The position numbers and the translations under genes are program-made. A stretch of DNA of 64,000 nt from NCBI RefSeq assembly GCF_030646925.1, contig NZ_JAUSKL010000076.1, positions 1 through 64,000 of the forward strand, written 5' to 3'. Under the pieces are notes generated by a model. That model was given only the letters and a program-made list of their open reading frames with translations, was not told the DNA's origin and ran no database searches. This document shows positions 61,688-64,000 of this stretch, piece after piece (positions within the stretch are counted from its first letter, which is position 1; each line of letters opens with the position of its first letter). Source of the stretch: Candidatus Binatus sp. Its GTDB lineage: Bacteria > Desulfobacterota > Binatia > Binatales > Binataceae.

Positions 61688-64000
61688 CTACTGGATCGGA
61701 TCGGCGTCCGGCTCTTCCACGAGAGCATCGGCGTCGTCCGGCAGCTCGTCGGCGGGCTCCTCCGATTGCTCGACGTCGGGCGTTTTCGGTTCCGCTTCGC
61801 GGCGATCGAAAAGGCCGAGTTGTTGCGGCGGGACCGGCTCCGGATCGGGCACGAACAGGCCCGGCCGCGCGATGAACGGCCGGAATTTCTCGAGCAGGTC
61901 GGCCAGCTTCAACTGGTAGTACTCGATGTTTTCGTCGGGTTGCGCCGGGTCGTATTCAGTCGCCATCTTCGCCGCGATATTCACCGGTACGCGCGGCCCG
62001 CGCCCGCTCACGTAGTAGGAAATCTGATCTCCCGCCAGGTACGGACGCTCGGCTTTCATCGCGAGTTCGTAGGCGGCAGAGAGATTGCGCTGCTTGCCGC
62101 CGATTTTTCCGCGATACACCTCGAGCGAGTCGCGCAGCGTCTCGGTTTTCATCAGGTCCGCGATTCCGATCTCGCGCCGCGCGAGCCGCTCGCGATAATC
62201 GTCATGCAGTTTGACGATCTCGCCGCGACGATCTTCGAGCAGATAGTGAAACGTCTCTTCCATGAAGCGGCGCTGAAAACGTTCGAGCCCGCGCGAGCGA
62301 AGGCCCGAGCCGCGCACCGTCATCTCGCCCGACGCGTCCTGCAGGACGTAATTTTTCATTTTGTACGAGAACATCGCAGCGTAGCGGCCGTCGATTTCGA
62401 GCTTGATCCCCTCGGGCATGATCGCTGCGACCCGCTCCAGGAGCGCATCTGCGCCGTCGTCGCCGGCGGCGTCGGCCGGCGGCACGAAGTAGATTCCGTC
62501 GGTATCGACTTCGATCACCTGCGCGCCCTGCTCTTCCAGTTTCGCGACCGCAAGCTGGATCAATTCGCGTCCGCGCCGCGTTACCGCGTTGGCCTGCTCG
62601 AAATCGTTGAAGTGCCCGAGCGAAAAACCGAGATACCCATAAAATGAATTGATCAGAATTTTGAAAGTCTGCTGCAGCGCATCCGCGTTGCGCTGCTCGC
62701 CGCCACTCAACGTTCGCGCGAGCGCCTTGGCCTGCACCCGAAAGCTCCGCAAATCGCCGAGCAGCTTGAGAAAAACCACGAGCCGGTCGGCCGCCGGCGC
62801 GTGCCGATAAAGCAGCATCAGCGATGGATACAGCGACGTGACGTCGCAGTGCAGTACGCCGCGCGCGACGCCGCATCGCTTCATTTCGGTATAACCGCCG
62901 AGCACCGGCGCCGGCGCTGACGGACTCGGGATCGAATGTCCCGCATCGAGGTACGCGCGCATCATAAGCGCGTCGATCTTGGTCGCGTTCCCGCGCAGCA
63001 CCGCGTTCTGGTACGAGTACGGAAAAATCTGCGCCTGCACGAAGTAGCTGGGCGAGAGCACTTCCGCGAGCGCGCGGGTCTCGCGCGCGTCGTCGAGCGC
63101 GTACTCGTAGAGCTTGTCCGGCTCGTGCTCGAAGTACTCACTGATTTTCGACGCGTCGATATAAACGCGATCCTTGCGCGCGAGGCCGAAGTGCAGAGCT
63201 AGTTGCTTGAGCCCCAGGCTCTCGAGCTTGCGGCTCGAAATGTCGTAGTGCTGCGCGAGGATCCACGTATCGATGATGTTGCGGCCGGGAATTTCGTAGC
63301 GCCGATACGCGATCGATCGTTCCGCGATTTGCAGCCGCGACGCCCGCGCCCGCAGTTCCTTGCCCTCGCGCCCCAGCGCGAGCCGCACGCGATGACGCCG
63401 CGCGCGAGTCTCGAGATATTCGAGGTCGAAGCGAAAGAGATTGTGCCCCTCGACCACGTCGGGGTCGCGCTCGCGGAAGATGCGCACCATCTCTTCGAGC
63501 ATCGCGCGCTCGTCCAGTTCCGTTCCTTTCAGCAGCCGCTCGAAGCCAAGCGAGTCGGTGATTGAAATCGCAATGATGCGATCGCCTTCGCGCGCCGCCG
63601 ACGGAAATTCAAAGCCGGGCGAAATGTACGTTTCGATATCGACCTGCAGCCGATGCAGTTCGCTGAAATCCATCCCGATGAAGAACGTCGTGCCGGTGAG
63701 CATCAGATGCTGCTCGATTGGATCGGCGAGCACGAGGTACGGCGCGTCGGGAGCGTTGGCCGCCTGGTTGGTTACGCTCCGCAGATGGCGCTTGGCCGCC
63801 TCCAGCGCGTCGAGCGAATCGAAAGTCACAAGCGTGCGATAGCGGAAGTCGCCGTCGAGTGCGCGCATCTGATGCGGTGGTCTGAGGCCATTCATCAGCG
63901 CGGGATTTTCGACGAGCAGAAAGAGCTTCAGCGGACGCCGCTCGCGAATCAGCTTGCCGCCGAGACGGCGGTAGATATCGATCGCATTTTTCGAATCGAT
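61688..64000 (-). CDS. polB: Family B DNA polymerase, 3' part of gene (partial at window edge)
   Basis: This encodes 770 visible residues; the frame is open to the window edge at 64000, so the N-terminus is missing. Proofreading motifs: QVDIETYIS (Exo I), EGHNLFRFDLEYL (Exo II) and YEYALDDARETRAL (Exo III). Polymerase motifs: LHCDVTSLYPSLML (A), KILINSFYGYLGF (B) and IEVDTDGIYF (C, both metal Asp). All catalytic residues are kept. The exonuclease and palm layout is closer to archaeal/Pol II-type enzymes. The C-terminus is an acidic tail containing LGLF, resembling a sliding-clamp-binding motif (QQLGLFD). Probably a repair or translesion polymerase. Confidence 0.9.
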   Translation of the reverse strand: MDSKNAIDIYRRLGGKLIRERRPLKLFLLVENPALMNGLRPPHQMRALDGDFRYRTLVTFDSLDALEAAKRHLRSVTNQAANAPDAPYLVLADPIEQHLMLTGTTFFIGMDFSELHRLQVDIETYISPGFEFPSAAREGDRIIAISITDSLGFERLLKGTELDERAMLEEMVRIFRERDPDVVEGHNLFRFDLEYLETRARRHRVRLALGREGKELRARASRLQIAERSIAYRRYEIPGRNIIDTWILAQHYDISSRKLESLGLKQLALHFGLARKDRVYIDASKISEYFEHEPDKLYEYALDDARETRALAEVLSPSYFVQAQIFPYSYQNAVLRGNATKIDALMMRAYLDAGHSIPSPSAPAPVLGGYTEMKRCGVARGVLHCDVTSLYPSLMLLYRHAPAADRLVVFLKLLGDLRSFRVQAKALARTLSGGEQRNADALQQTFKILINSFYGYLGFSLGHFNDFEQANAVTRRGRELIQLAVAKLEEQGAQVIEVDTDGIYFVPPADAAGDDGADALLERVAAIMPEGIKLEIDGRYAAMFSYKMKNYVLQDASGEMTVRGSGLRSRGLERFQRRFMEETFHYLLEDRRGEIVKLHDDYRERLARREIGIADLMKTETLRDSLEVYRGKIGGKQRNLSAAYELAMKAERPYLAGDQISYYVSGRGPRVPVNIAAKMATEYDPAQPDENIEYYQLKLADLLEKFRPFIARPGLFVPDPEPVPPQQLGLFDRREAEPKTPDVEQSEEPADELPDDADALVEEPDADPIQ

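Noticed and set aside
1-64000. tRNA, rRNA or tmRNA genes
   Set aside because: I looked in all intergenic stretches and saw no cloverleaf arms, CCA ends or rRNA signatures; spacers are short and mostly filled with palindromic repeats.

Overview
The window is high-GC Gram-negative chromosome (CGATCG-rich) carrying outer-membrane, periplasmic and aerobic respiratory genes. The combination of an alternative complex III operon, several acyl-CoA dehydrogenases, a fused ETF, an LL-diaminopimelate aminotransferase and a long Thr-Ala-Thr-Arg repeat protein suggests an uncultured soil or sediment bacterium of the Desulfobacterota/Binatota kind. That placement is an inference from gene content; no rRNA or other phylogenetic marker is present.

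Layout. 1-2528: the 3' end of an AI-2E-type transporter gene, then a 2.3 kb insert with three overlapping small genes, then a second copy (74/75 bases) of the transporter's 3' end. This looks like an integrated islet with duplicated attachment sequence. 2601-9553: mainly minus-strand metabolic genes (NTF2-like protein, secreted GH17 glucanase, two MFS transporters, an XRE regulator, a membrane-anchored FxLYD protein, an acyl-CoA dehydrogenase). 9874-13287: outer-membrane porin and glutamine synthetase glnA, each ending in a clear rho-independent terminator. 13341-19657: a subtilase-like protein with a 266-residue repeat tail, a polysaccharide deacetylase and an M1 aminopeptidase with HEAT repeats. 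19749-22108: a second islet, a three-gene overlapping cassette (TIGR04255 family plus two unknowns) bracketed by inverted 64-bp repeats. 22136-28637: a copper/silver efflux CusCBA operon led by a small Cys-rich protein. 28747-29342: a BrnT/BrnA toxin-antitoxin pair. 29580-32404: a split ACAD10/11-like pair (dehydrogenase plus APH-fold kinase) with a MaoC hydratase. 32479-38416: an ArsS-like radical SAM enzyme, DUF1054, a small zinc-binding protein, dapB, a frameshifted O-methyltransferase, a duplicated membrane protein and a nitroreductase. 38448-49752: one nine-gene minus-strand operon, actABCDF-coxB-coxAC-coxD-ctaG, giving a complete quinol-to-oxygen chain without the usual ActE. 50002-51731: dapL and folK. 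52068-64000: a frameshifted GIY-YIG gene, a dihydropyrimidinase-like amidohydrolase, a phosphoesterase, a HAD hydrolase, btuFCD, a fused EtfBA, a SAM methyltransferase, and the 3' part of a family B DNA polymerase.

How it works together. Quinol is oxidised by alternative complex III (ActA pentahaem cytochrome, ActB, ActC/ActF membrane subunits), and electrons pass to a caa3-type oxidase whose subunit II carries its own haem c. The acyl-CoA dehydrogenases and fused ETF feed electrons toward the quinone pool. DapB and DapL belong to the aminotransferase route to meso-diaminopimelate. 

Best candidates for something undescribed are the two compact accessory cassettes (669-2202 and 20206-22002). 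Both have tightly overlapping genes, visibly lower GC than their surroundings and flanking repeats. Three families of palindromic intergenic repeats also recur across the window.
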